A stretch of 64,000 nt of DNA from Adiantum capillus-veneris (Eukaryota > Streptophyta > Polypodiopsida > Polypodiales > Pteridaceae). A program made the position numbers and the translations under genes. Each line of letters opens with the position of its first letter. Position 1 is the first letter of the stretch. Below, one piece after another: positions 19,937 through 31,282 of the stretch. The stretch covers positions 29,419,396 to 29,483,395 of the forward strand of contig CM043960.1 of assembly GCA_014529385.2 (NCBI GenBank), given 5' to 3'. The notes below the pieces were generated by a model that saw only the letters and a program-made list of their open reading frames with translations, was not told the DNA's origin and did no database searches.

Positions 19937-20803
19937 TCTCTAGTAATATTCAATTATATCATTTGGGACATGTGTTCTCTTTTTCCTCTTTGAGAGAAAG
20001 AACTTAATAATTTATTTTTATGCATTGAAATTCTCATTGGATCCCTTTAAAACCTATCCAATAAAATTCAAGCACATCATGAGGGCCACATGTGGAGAAA
20101 TTTTTGAACATGCGTCTTTTATGCTCCTTAATTCATTTGGTTTGAATTGAATACTTCAAGCACTTAGTCACTCAAGCATGTGTCTTTTATGCTTCTTAAG
20201 TCATTTGGTTTGAATTGAACACTTCAAGCACTTAGTCAATTAAACATGGAAAACGTTCATTCCTCTTGAGAGTTTATCTTTGAATTTAACACTTCAAGAA
20301 CCTTAGTCATTTAAACATAAAAATCACCTCAAGCTTTTGGCAAGGTTCCCCCAACCTCTTTAAGCTTCTTAGCATCTCATGCTTGGATAGGATTCCCACG
20401 TCAAGGTTAGCCCTAGCTTGCCTAAGGTCAAAGGACTTTTTAACACTAACTTTTGGAGGTCTTTAATGAAGCTAACCCTAAGGTCTTTAAGCTCCATTAG
20501 ATGCATGTTGCTCTTTGATAGACTACCTCCTTTTGGACCCCTATTGAGATGTAACCATCTCTCCTCTTGGTTCCTTACTGAGATAAATCTAAAAGCACTT
20601 ATTGTACATTGCTATTTGGCAGACCGTCCCCTTTTGGACCCCTATTGAGATGCAACCATTTCTTCTTTTGATCCCCTGTTGAGATAGGTCTAGAAGCACA
20701 TATCCATACTTTAACTCTTGTTCCCCTTTTATCTTCCTATATTAAATGATCATTTTAATATGAGAAAATCATTTGGTAAAGTTAGATATTATATTTTATG
20801 ACA
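19113..20803 (-). repeat. 3' LTR of gypsy element B
   Basis: This 1,691-bp LTR starts TGTAATGGGAATGG and ends TTTTATGACA. It matches 31,283-32,901 over its whole length at roughly 95% by eye. The extra length comes mainly from the expanded GA and CT runs at 19,806-19,932. A purine-rich AGAAAGGTAA (- strand, 20,804-20,813) abuts it, as expected of a 3' LTR in minus orientation. Small open frames within the LTR are not genes. Confidence 0.9.
19806..19932. repeat. Paired (GA)n and (CT)n runs
   Basis: A GA run (19,806-19,854) and a CT run (19,891-19,932) are separated by about 36 bp. They are complementary and could fold into a long hairpin. In the other LTR of B the same places hold short, broken versions (about 31,970-31,985 and 32,025-32,043). 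Confidence 0.9.
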
Positions 20804-23800
20804 TTACCTTTCTCGTGAAATCATATTCGTCCTCGACTATGAGGTAGAGAAGATAAAGCCTAGTCATTATTCCATGTTTCTTGGCGGGTAGAGGATCCCT
20901 TTTTACCCTACGATATCATTCCAGAATGGATGACTAATCCATTTGGTGCTTGAGAGACTTAGCTGCCGCAAGCATGTCTACTCTTTTATAATACTTCCAA
21001 GGTAGAGTGACAAGTTCTACTTGGTGTTTGGGAGACATCGTCACCACAAACATGATCATAAGCATGCATACTTCTTAAATTTTGTGCACAATAAAAGAAA
21101 GAGAATGAGTCTTATAAGACAAAAACATTGTTAATTTAAAATGCATTTTCGTTTGCTTACTCTAGTGTAGCATTGTAAGCATTGACAAGGTTCATATTAT
21201 CCTTAAGCTAGGTTCCTTGCATCCCTCTAGCATCTTTAAAAGGATAATCCTTAAACTTAACAAGATATCATTGGATAATATTACGGTTTTTTAGTACCTT
21301 GTCTTTGTGTCGAAGAATTGATTCGGGGCTGCAACACCTCTTCTTGATCTTCGATCTCTGGCGGCTCCTCAATTATTGGTTATTTTTGTGTCTCTCCTTT
21401 GTAAGGATTGAGTAGGCTCTCATGGTTAGCATTGTGAATGAGCCAATGGTTGGGCAATTTCAACTAATAAACCATCTCATTGATTGGCTTAAGATTTTTT
21501 ATTTTAAAGGACCATAGTATCTTTTTGCTAGTTTAGAATAAGACTCTTGGTGGCCCGTAGGATTCTTGCCCGTAGTATGCCTAAGACGAGCCTTGAGAAA
21601 CTTTAGCAAGACCCAATCATTTTTCTTAAAGGCTAAGGCTCTTCTGTGCTTATTAGCAGCAACCCTTTTTGCCTTTGCTTTGAGATGGATATAGCCTCTT
21701 TTAATCTTCGGAAAAGATTCTTGTAAGTCTCGGCTATATTCGTCAGCAGCGAAGATCTTCCCATATACTTTAAGTAGTAAGGTACTTTTAGACCTTCCCT
21801 CTTTAATCTCGAAAGATGCTTTCCCCATAGAAGTATGTACAATGTCATTGTACGCACACTCTATAAGAGGTAGGTACTTCTCTCATTGATAATGTTGATC
21901 TACTTCCATGACATAGGCTTTTAGTGAATTCAAGAATCGTTAGATGAGTTATTTCACTTTGGTCATCCGTTTGGATGATAGGCCGGAGGAGAAATTTAAT
22001 CTACTTCCTAGATTCTCAAAGAGACCCTTCTAGAATTTACTTGTCATTCTAGCATCTGTGTCTGACGCTATGGATGTTGGCAAGCCATGATACTTGAAAT
22101 TTGAGATCTAAAGAGGGTTGCCGTTTGATGTGCCTTAATAGTCTTTTCGACAAGCATAGATTGTGTTTTCTTGCTAAGCATGTCGATTGAAACAATCCAA
22201 GTTGCTTCCCTCGATCAAATTTCAATTTTTGGTATGCCACGCATTTTGAAACATACTCTTATATGTTTACTTTTCATGGTAGACCAATAGAAATACGTTT
22301 CTACTCCCCAAAGAGTAGATTATGGAATCCCTCTTTGCCCCACATAAGGAGAAGCATGGGATTCATACATGACTTTCTTATTGTATTGGTGAGTAACACA
22401 TAGCCTATTGCCTTTTGGAAGATAACCATCTTTCAAGGTGAATGGTTCTTTTTTGTTCTTCCCTAATACAAAGGTTGTAATTACCTACTTAAAGTCTTGG
22501 TCAGTAGCATACTCATCTATCATAAAAGATAGATCATTGTGAGTTGCTATAGACACCACATTTACCCTTGGCCGTCATGAAAGTGCATCGACCACTTGAT
22601 TGTGCTTGCCAGAAATGTGAGCAGTATGAAATTTAAATTGCGAGAAAAATTTGCCCACCTCATTTGTTTGTTGAAAAGCTTGGTTTGCGTCATGAAGTAC
22701 TTGAGACTTTGTGATCCATTCATAGGATGAATGGAGCCCCCAAGAGATAGTGCTTCCATGTGTCTAGGGCATGTAGAATAGCTAAAAGCTCTCTTCGTAT
22801 ATGCCTAAGACCTGTTCTCATCGGCATTGAGCCTTCGGCTCATATGCTATGGCATGCCCTTCTTGAAGCAAAACTGCTCCAAGGCAATCACCACAAGCAT
22901 CACATTGGACCTCAAATGGCTTTGAGAGATCTGGAAGCATGAGGACTGGTTGGAAGGTAAGATTCTCTTTGAGCTTGTCAGAAGCATTTTGTTCTTTAGC
23001 AGTCCATGAGTACTTAATGTTCTTCCTTGTTAAGTCATGCAATGGTCCTACTATTTGAAAGAATTTTGCTATGAAGCGTCTATAGTATGCACACATACCA
23101 ATAGAGCTTGTTAGCTCGTGTAGATTCCTTGGATTAGGCCATGCTTTTATTACCTCCAACTTTGATGGATTCATATATATACCATCTTGAGAGATAATGT
23201 GACATAAATATTGAATCACTTGTAGGAAAAAATTACTTTTCTTTTGATTAATGAAAAAGCTTATTCTCTCTCACAACTTGAAAGATTACCTTGAGGTGTC
23301 ACTTGTACTCCTCAAGAGAATTTGAGTGGCTTGAAGATTTTTGTCCATCGTGAGTTGAATGCGGCTGGAGCATTTGCCAGGCCAAAACTTGTAAATTACC
23401 AAATAGATCTTCTATCCGTGGCACGGGAATTTTTTATTATTATTTATAGTGATCCTATTTAATGCTTTATAGTCGACACACATGTGATATGTGCCATCTT
23501 TCTTTTGCACTAAAAGTACTGGTGAATAGAATGGAGAGGAGCTAGGCCTCACCATCCCCTTTTCCACGAATTCATGCACTTATCTCATGATCTCCTCTTG
23601 TTGAGCTTGTGAAACTCAATAAGGAGGTTTTATTAAGCGGTGAGCTTCCTAGTAGAAGCTCTATTACATGGTCATCATCCCCTCGTTTTGGAGGCAGCTC
23701 ATTAGGGATGTCATCAATGAAAAGATCTTGGAATCCATTTAGGAAATTAGACAACTCTACTTCATCTTGATTCTCTTTATTGCTACTTGTGAAAACATTA

Positions 23801-24330
23801 GAATCATTTACAGATTCTCTAACAAAAATCATATACGCAAAATAGAGCTTTCCATTGACTTATCACAGGCAAGCGTATTTATCAGGTATATGGTGTTCCC
23901 TGAATCATTAGCATCTATGTACATGCTCTTTTCCCTATAGGTGAAATAGATTCTCCTTTCAAGGAACTTCAAGTTGGTAGCCATGCGGTTGAACCATGGT
24001 GCCCCTAGGATAACATCCTCATGTTGGAGAGGAGAGATAAAAAAAGGTCTTCTTTGTCGACGTAGCTTTGGATATGAAGCCTCAACTTCCCAATCAAGGG
24101 AGTAACGGAGGCTTGCTATCCCTTGAAAGCTGTGTCAGCAATTACAATATCTTCCATCACAACAGCTATGCCTAACTTGGTGGCCAACTCCGTTGATGAA
24201 GTTGTGAGTAGAGCTAGGGTCAAACAAGATGAAGACATCATGTTCCCTTACTTTTTTCCAAGCATAGAAGAGGAATGAACCTTTGCAATGAGTATCCTCT
24301 TTTGGAGCTTCAACCATGGAAGCTCTAGGA
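20804..24330 (-). pseudogene. Ty3/gypsy pol of element B (heavily decayed)
   Basis: On the - strand, in order: a protease remnant FILFDPSSTHNFIN (about 24,230, where functional enzymes have D-S-G-A); an RT approach (NELPPKRGDDDHVIEL, about 23,700); late RT (HIISQDGIYMNPSKLEVIKA, YYRRFIAKF); RNase H (FEVQCDACGDCLGAVLLQEG; later SQSLKYFMTQTKLFNKQMRW); and integrase C-terminal pieces (MGKASFEI, KKNDWVLLKFLKARL, NCPTIGSFT). Stops and frameshifts are frequent, far more than in the copia element nested within it. The order is the normal gypsy one (PR-RT-RH-IN). Confidence 0.8.
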
Positions 24331-24643
24331 GTGTCATTGCGTACATTTCTTTTGGGGCAAGAACGATAACCATGTCCTTGCTCCCCACACTTAAAGCATT
24401 TATGGTCTTTATGAAAGGCCTCTAATTCTTTGAGAGAGCGCTTATTTTTACTTTTGTAAGCTCCTTTCTTCTTGGCCTTGTGGTTGTTGGTGTTGGCTTG
24501 GGAAGAGTTTTGAGCATTGCTCTTCCCTTTAGCTTCATTTCAATCCTTGTTTTCCATGGGCTTGAAATTTCTTCTCATCCCTTGTTGGAAATTGGTCCTT
24601 GAAGCAACCATAGTGTAGTGGATGGCTTTGGTGATAGTGCTAG
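24331..24643 (-). pseudogene. Gag of element B, C-terminal part with zinc knuckle
   Basis: The - strand encodes a Lys-rich stretch and an intact CCHC zinc knuckle, CFKCGEQGHGYRSCPK (about 24,350-24,400). It is separated from the rest of gag by the copia insertion at 24,644-29,815. The reading continues across the insertion site with one copy of the GCTAG target. Confidence 0.75.
24639..24643. other. Target-site duplication of copia E, left copy
   Basis: GCTAG here and GCTAG at 29,816-29,820 flank the two LTRs exactly. A perfect 5-bp duplication is the usual product of copia integrase. Confidence 0.95.
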
Positions 24644-24870
24644 TGTTGGAATTAGGGTTGCAGTGAAACACACACAGCTTGGAGAAGACGAAGGAAGCTC
24701 AAGGCACACAATGAAGAGTGTGTTACTTCGTGTGCAATGGAAAGATAGATAGCCCTAGAGTGATGGGCGTATATACAATGCACGGGGGAAAAAACCTCCT
24801 AAAGAGGGAAAAAATGCCCCGGCGGTCCTAGTGTGTTCACACACATCACTACCACATGTATATGGTAACA
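24644..24870 (-). repeat. 3' LTR of copia element E
   Basis: This 227-bp LTR runs from TGTTGGAATTAG to TATGGTAACA. It differs from the other LTR (29,589-29,815) at about six positions, roughly 97% identity. A - strand polypurine tract ATGGGGGATT abuts its inner edge at 24,871-24,880. Confidence 0.95.
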
Positions 24871-24945
24871 AATCCCCCATGGAGTGATGCGGTGAACGAG
24901 AGTTGGCACATGAGTAAAGGGAAGTGCCATGCCCTGAGGACATGA

Positions 24946-27900
24946 TTAGTCCACAAAGGGGAGTAAGCCCAAAGCTTTGCGGAAAGCTTCAAGCTTCTCA
25001 CGAGACAAGGCCTTTGTGAAAAGATCTGCAAGGTTGTCCTGTGTTGGCACATAAGCCAAGCTGATCTCTCCTGCTGAGAGCCTCTCCCTGACATAGTGGT
25101 AATGCACCTCACTGTGCTTTGTGCGAGCATGAAAAATTGGGTTCCTTGCAACTGCCAATGCACTCTGACTGTCAGTGTAGATAGTGTTGGCACTGTCCTG
25201 TCCAACACCCAAATCAGCCATAAGGCGTCTGAGCCATACACACTCAACCGTAGCTGTGAAGACTGCCCTGTACTCAGCTTCACAACTCGAAGTGGCCACA
25301 GTAGGTTGCTTCTTGCTCAACCATGATATACATGAACTGCCAAGCATGAAACAAAAACCACTTGTGGACACTCGCGTGTCAAAACAACCAGCCCAATCTG
25401 AGTCCGAAAAAGCATGTAAGTCTGGCGGTCTGGCGGCAATGATCCCCCCTTGGGATAAAACAAGACAAGATGTAAAGTGCCACTAAGGTAGCGGAAAATC
25501 CTCTTGACAGCCTGCCAATGCTTAGACCCTGGGCTATGCATAAATCTGCTGAGCTGTGAGACTGCAAACTGAATATCCGGCCCCGTGTTGCATACATAAA
25601 TGAGGCAGCCAACAGCAGTTTGGTACAGAGTGACATCAGCAGGATCACCAGCATCATGTAGGCTCAACTTCAAACCTGTTTCCATGGGAGTGGCAATAGG
25701 TTTGCAATCCTCAAGTCCAAACTTACATAGCAATGTCTCTATGTAACTTTTCTAACACAAGGCAATACCACCATCACACTGCTTAAACTGTATACCCAAA
25801 TAATAATGCAACAGCCCCAAATCTTTCATCTTGAAAGTAGCATTCAAATCAGCCTTAAAGTCAACAATATGTCTCTCATTTGGTCAAGTGATAAGCAAAT
25901 CATCAACATAAAGAACCACAATGAGAAGTACATCACCCTCACGCTTTACATACAATGTGCTTTCTGTTGGACTGTTACGAAAGCCTTGTTTGACCAAATG
26001 AGTGTCAGCTTTCTCATACGAAGCACGGGGAGATTGCTTCAACCCATACAAAGCCTTGTTACATTTGCATACTTTGTCCTCTTGTCCTTTTATGACAAAA
26101 CCGCGAGGCTGCATTACATAAACTTCCTCAAATATGTCACCATTGAAGAAAGCAGTAACAATGTCTGATTGATGTACATCCCAACCAAAATGAGCTACCA
26201 ATGCACATAGAAAACACACAGTAGTCATACGACAAGTGGGAGCGAAAGTCTCCTTATAATCTATGCCTTTTTGCTGTGCATAACCCTTTGCAACAAGTGG
26301 AGCCTTATGGCGATCGATCTCACCATCCGGCTTGCGTTTCAACTTGTAAACCCACTTCGTACCAATGGCCTTTTTGCCAGGAGGCAAATCACATAAATTC
26401 CATGTGTCATTTTCTATAAGTGCATCATATTCTGATTGCATGGCAGCCATCCAATTTTTTAAATTTTGTGCTTCATCAAAAGTCAGAGGCTCCTCAACAT
26501 CATGTAAGCTAGACACAGTCAAAGCATAACAATCTGATGCATAAGATGCACGGTGAGAGCCTGAACGAGTACGACTAGACAAAGGTGCATCCAATTTACT
26601 GTCACGCAAAGTGTGCACCAGCCATTTTGGCATACCTCTAGCCTGCTCATTTTCAGCCCTTTCCTCATCAAGTACATCATGTACATCTGTATCAGTAATA
26701 GGCTGATCTAAAACATTTTCAAAAACCCCCATAGGCTGTACATTTGCCTCATTGGAACTTACATTCGTATTTCCACCATTGAAAAGAGGCAACACAGTGT
26801 CATAAATGTCCTGTGAGCTTACATTACTGTCTCTGGTACATGACAGCAAGGGCTGAACAAAATCTTCCACAAACCCTACATCCCGTGAAACCAGAATACG
26901 TTTTGTTTGCGGATGATACAACCTGTAACCTTTGCTTTCAGCACTATAAGCAACAAAAATACATTTGACAGCCTTATCATCCAATTTTCTGCGCTGCACT
27001 TGTGGCACCAAAGCATATGCCATACAGCCAAAAACACGCATGTGCTCAATAGAAGGCTTTCTACCATGCCATGCTTCATATGGAGTAATAGACTGCAAAG
27101 CTTTCTTAGGACACCTGTTAAGTACATAAGTGGCACACATGATGGCCTCAAGCCAAAAAGAATGCGGTAAAGCTTGACTTTTGACCCTACATCGTGCCAT
27201 TTCCGTCAGTGACCTATTTTTCCTCTCAGCAACACCATTTTGCTGAGGTGTATAAGGCACTGTACATTGGTGTTTTATCCCAAGACTAGCCAGAAATGCA
27301 TTAAATTCATGAGACATATACTCCCCCCCTCGATCGGAATGGAGGGTGCCCATAGTACATTTCGAGACATTTTCCGCCATAGCCAGAAATTGTTTGAAGC
27401 ACATAAAAACTTCGGACTTCGCTTTAAGCGGAAATACCCATGCATGCCTGGAGTAATCATCAATGAAAGTCACGAAGTACAGGTAATTGCCCAAGGACGG
27501 GGTTTGCATGGGCCCACAAACATCACTATGCACAAGCTGCAACCTGCATGTGGCCCGAACTGAACCATCCTTTGGAAACTTAGAACGGTGCATCTTACCC
27601 AAAATACAACCTTCACAAACATGTTTGACAGGTGCTTCAAGAGGCGGAAAAGAAGCAACCATATCAGATTTCTGCAAACGCAGCAAACTGGCAAAGTTCA
27701 GATGACCAAAACGTGCATGCCAAAGTTTTGCATTTGAAATAGCCCTTGAATCTGCAACAGCATTCGCAAAATTTTGTCCACACTTGTCATACAAAGTGAG
27801 CTTATATAGCCCACGGCACAAAAGTCCAGATGCAACAATTTCATCACCAAAACTGAGATCATGAACTGTACATCTGTCATCCACAAATTTGACTACAAGT

Positions 27901-29282
27901 CCAAGTCTAGCAAGTGCGGATACAGACAAGAGATTCTTCTTGATCCCATGTACATAAAGTGCATCAACAAGTGTGAAGGAACTTCCATTAGCAGCAGTGA
28001 GCACAATCTTTCCAACTCCCTGAACTGGATAAGAGGCATTGTTGGCACAAGTGACTGAATTCCCATGAGGGACAGATTCGAGAGAGGTAAACAATTCACG
28101 ATGTGAGGTAATGTGCTTTGTAGCACCACTATCAAAATACCACACATGTGAATCTGCAGCAACTGACAAGCATGCATCATGGACAGCAGGATTGTAAGTG
28201 CACTCTGCGCTAAAAGCCCATTGTGCATCAACATCAGCATTACAGTCTCCTTTCACAGAAGACTCAACAATGGCTGCATTTGTAGTGGAACCACCCTCTT
28301 TCTTCTTAGCCTCTTTGGCCTTCAACTTAGGACACGACTTGATCAAGTGATCATTGGCTTTACAATAATGGCAACGCATCTTCTTTTTGCCCTTATCACC
28401 AGAATTGCCAGACGAAGTACTGCCAGCAGAAGCATTAGGAACAGAATTTTTGCCACTCGCAGCAGAACCATAACAAGTGGCTGCATTTTTGTTACCACCC
28501 TTTCTTTGAGAAGCAATAAAAGCCTGTTCAACTGCACGCTGCCTAGTCCTGTTTTTTCTGGAAAGTGACTCTTGCAATAGCAATGTGCATAATGCATCAA
28601 ACTTGACAACTTCAGGATTTCCTTGGGTCATAAGTCTCCAAGTACTAGCAAAAGTCTGGTAGGAATCTGGTAAGGCATCAAGAACAGTCTGCACAAGGGA
28701 ACTGTTTGAAATGACTTCACCTGCAGAAATAAGCTGCTCATTGATATCCTTGACACTAGCAAGGAAAGTGTCCATATCATCTTCCTCATGCATAATCTTT
28801 GACTCCAGCTCTTTACGCAGCAAAGCAATTTTAGCCTCATTGCGGCTTGCATAAAGACCTGCTAAAATATCCCAAGCCTATTTTGCAGATTTTGCTGAAC
28901 GGATGTGAGGAACAATGGTGCGCTTCACAGACAACGCAACCAATGCATGAGCCTGCGCATCCTTAACATCCCAACAAGCTTGTTCTGCCGTAGGCAAAAC
29001 AACTCTAACAGCTGCAATCCTTGCAGCAAGACCTGCAACATTCTCAACATCGCCCACATCCTCAGAACCAGGACGTACATCAATGCCCTGCACAATGTTC
29101 CAGACACCCTTTGACACAAGAACATGTTGCATCATATAAGCCCACATAGGGTAGTTGTCCCCATCCAACCTGTCCTCAGCAGCAAACATCTTGAACACAT
29201 CTGTGTTGTTGTTGTCAGCCCTGGTAAATGCTGCATTTGATGTGAAAACTGCCCAAAAATAGGAGAAACGGAGCGGGAACAA
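24946..29282 (-). pseudogene. Ty1/copia gag-pol polyprotein of element E (near-intact)
   Basis: One frame runs from gag (LDGDNYPMWAYMMQHVLVSK) through a zinc knuckle CHYCKANDHLIKSC, protease WYFDSGATKH, the pre-integrase HHCC region (WHARFGHLN..CEGCILGK), the integrase core (LVHSDVCGP, LHSDRGGEY, NGVAERKNR) and RT (GTKWVYKLKRKPDGEIDR, YVDDLLIT). It then shifts into RNase H (CEAEYRAV, TDSQSALAVARN, NLADLFTKAL). Lesions are three in-frame stops (about 28,876 TAG after AKSAK; 25,881 TGA after YVDDLLIT; about 25,752 TAG) and one frameshift at an 8-bp tandem duplication (25,424-25,439). The start Met upstream of MFAAEDRL is uncertain. Confidence 0.93.
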
Positions 29283-29574
29283 CCTGTGCTATATAGCACA
29301 AACCGTAGAAGACTATAAGGCACCTGTTATGTAGAAAACAGCACTGACAGAAATTCTACACAAAATGACGAAATAGCCTGTGCAATACTAGTAGCCTGTA
29401 GTGGAAATGGACGCCGAAATGAGCCCAAATAAAAATTCTGAGCAGACCGAGCTCTTTGAGCTCGTCCAAAATTTTTGTCGACCTGTGATCGATCGCCAAA
29501 GCTCACTGAAATCGGAGAAAGTGAGCAGGCGTGTGCTGGAGCAGCTGGTGACTAAGCCCGGGAGGGCGTGACCT

Positions 29575-29586
29575 GCTCTGATACCA
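29575..29586 (-). other. Primer-binding site of copia E (initiator tRNA-Met type)
   Basis: The - strand reads TGGTATCAGAGC, two bases from the 5' LTR edge at 29,589. This is the standard copia primer site. Confidence 0.95.
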
Positions 29587-29588
29587 AT

Positions 29589-29815
29589 TGTTGGAATTAG
29601 GGTTACAGTGAAACACACACAGCTTGGAGAAGACGAAGGAAGCTCAAGGCACACAATGGAGAGTGTGTTACTTAGTGTGCAATGGAAAGTTAGATAGCCC
29701 TAGAGTGATGGGCGTATATACAATGCACGGGGGAAAAAACCTCCTAAAGAGGGAAAAAATGCCCCAACGGTCCTAGTGTGTTCACACACATCACTACCAC
29801 ATGTATATGGTAACA
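29589..29815 (-). repeat. 5' LTR of copia element E
   Basis: 227 bp, the same length as the 3' LTR, ending TATGGTAACA and followed by the second GCTAG copy at 29,816-29,820. Confidence 0.95.
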
Positions 29816-30873
29816 GCTAGGCAGTTGTGAGTTGATATACTCGGCCATTTCTTTAGGTAATACCACACAAAATTGTTGCTTTTGTTCGGAGAAGTCTATC
29901 CTTTGAAATACTGTAGCTTTGAGATGTAAATCCCAAAACTTGTCTACATATTTATGGATAGACTCGTTGAAGAGCAGCTTCAAGCTTCGCCATTTGGCAA
30001 GCACTTTGCCCTTTGCATTGCTTGCAAAGGACAAAGTGCTTGCCAAATGATTCCTTGCATTACTTGCGAGGAATTGCTTCATTATGGAAACTCGTAGAGT
30101 TTTCCATGTCTTTGGGGCCTCGCCATTTCCATGAAGGCTAGCCCACCATTGACGAGTAGATTTTTGGAAGTGCATAGCTACATGGTGTATCTTGGAGGAC
30201 TCCGTGAAGCCCTCGTCTCCAAAGGCCGCATCAAATTGTTGGTGGCACCAAAGGTGCCATCATAGGTGAGAAAAGAGATACTCTTTCCTCCCTCTTTGAA
30301 TTTCTTGAGCTTTTGGGACCTTTGCTATGCAGGGTAAGTTTTGCAATGTCCTCTCCTCTTGTATTCTCTAGGAGAATAACTAGTGCTTTTGTCGGAAGAG
30401 GAGGAAGGTGAAGACGAAGGAGAAGAAGGTGACCTCTTTCTTGCCTTTTTCTTCCTTTGTTTCCTCTCTTCCCTTTTGGAGTGACAAGGAGAAGGACTAT
30501 GGGTTGACCGTTTCCTCTTGGGAGGAGTTAGCAATAGTCTAGACCTCCGTCTTCATGGAGCCACATCTTTAGAAGAGCTTAGGGATTCACTTCTTTCTCT
30601 TTCTTTGGATTCCTCCTCTATTATGGGAGAGAGTCTTCTTTTGAAAGTCTCATCAAGAGACCTCCTAAACTCTCTCTCCTCTTGGAGAGGAAGGGAAATC
30701 CCATAAGCACAAAGTTGTTGGGTAACTTCGGCTTGCAAAGTAGGGTTGCCCATAGCTTGATGCAACCTAGTAACAAGATAATCAATAAACATGGGCGTGT
30801 AATCATTAGCACCTTCATGTGAAAAATCAAAGTTATCAATGTTCATTCTACTCTCTTGGTTATTGTTAGCCAT
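29816..30873 (-). pseudogene. Gag of element B, N-terminal part
   Basis: Structural gag protein of the gypsy element B. It starts MANNNQESRMNIDNFDFSHE (30,873), followed by a charged segment, a Ser-rich/Lys-rich linker (30,325-30,534) and the gag core MHFQKSTRQWWASLHGNGEA through KFWDLHLKATVFQRIDFSEQ. It is cut at 29,820 by copia E. At least one frame change lies between the linker and the core. A 59-bp near-perfect palindrome sits in the core at 29,991-30,049. Confidence 0.8.
29991..30049. repeat. 59-bp near-perfect palindrome in gag of B
   Basis: Two 27-bp arms (29,991-30,017 and 30,023-30,049) are inverted repeats with one mismatch and a 5-base loop. The arm begins CATTTGGCAAGCACTTTG. The corresponding - strand frame reads NHLASTLSFASNAKGKVLAK, so it lies within coding sequence. 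Confidence 0.9.
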
Positions 30874-31282
30874 GCTAATTTACTTGTGTTTACTTAGTGT
30901 ATTCTTTGGCAATTCAAAACCTTAGTTGCTACTCCTCTTAGCCTTTGAAAATAAGCACTTAAGTATCTACATCCACGGCTCAAATTGGTTAATTATAGAG
31001 AGTAGTGGGGTGGGTCTAACATAGCAGAATTGTGGAGGGATAGCTCCTTTCGGACTTCTTATGGCTCAATAATGGTAAAGCCATAGGTAAGTCTAAAAAG
31101 ACCCCATTATTAAGACCAAAGCTCCCAAGGTGTGCACCATATCCCACATAGTGGGCTCAACAAAACCGATAATAGATCCCAATCCCACTTACCCTAATAA
31201 TTAAAAAAATCAACCATTAATAGGCTACTTAAGGACCTCTCTTCTTAAGCAAGAAAAGAGAAAGCAAATGCTCTGACACCAA
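30874..31282 (-). other. 5' leader and primer-binding site of element B
   Basis: This is the non-coding leader between the 5' LTR and gag. Its right end carries the primer site TGGTGTCAGAGC on the - strand (31,270-31,281), one mismatch from the tRNA-iMet consensus, one base from the LTR. Confidence 0.8.

Larger units (their letters stand above)
24871..29588 (-). mobile_element. Internal region of copia element E
   Basis: Together with its LTRs it makes a structurally complete 5,172-bp Ty1/copia element (24,644-29,815) inserted in the gag of element B. Primer-binding site, gag, protease, integrase, RT, RNase H and polypurine tract are all present in copia order. Confidence 0.95.

Noticed and set aside
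19389-20007. Small frames in the LTR of element B (also at 31,551-32,096)
   Set aside because: The two LTR copies share them simply because they are LTR copies. Much of the peptide comes from GA/CT runs.
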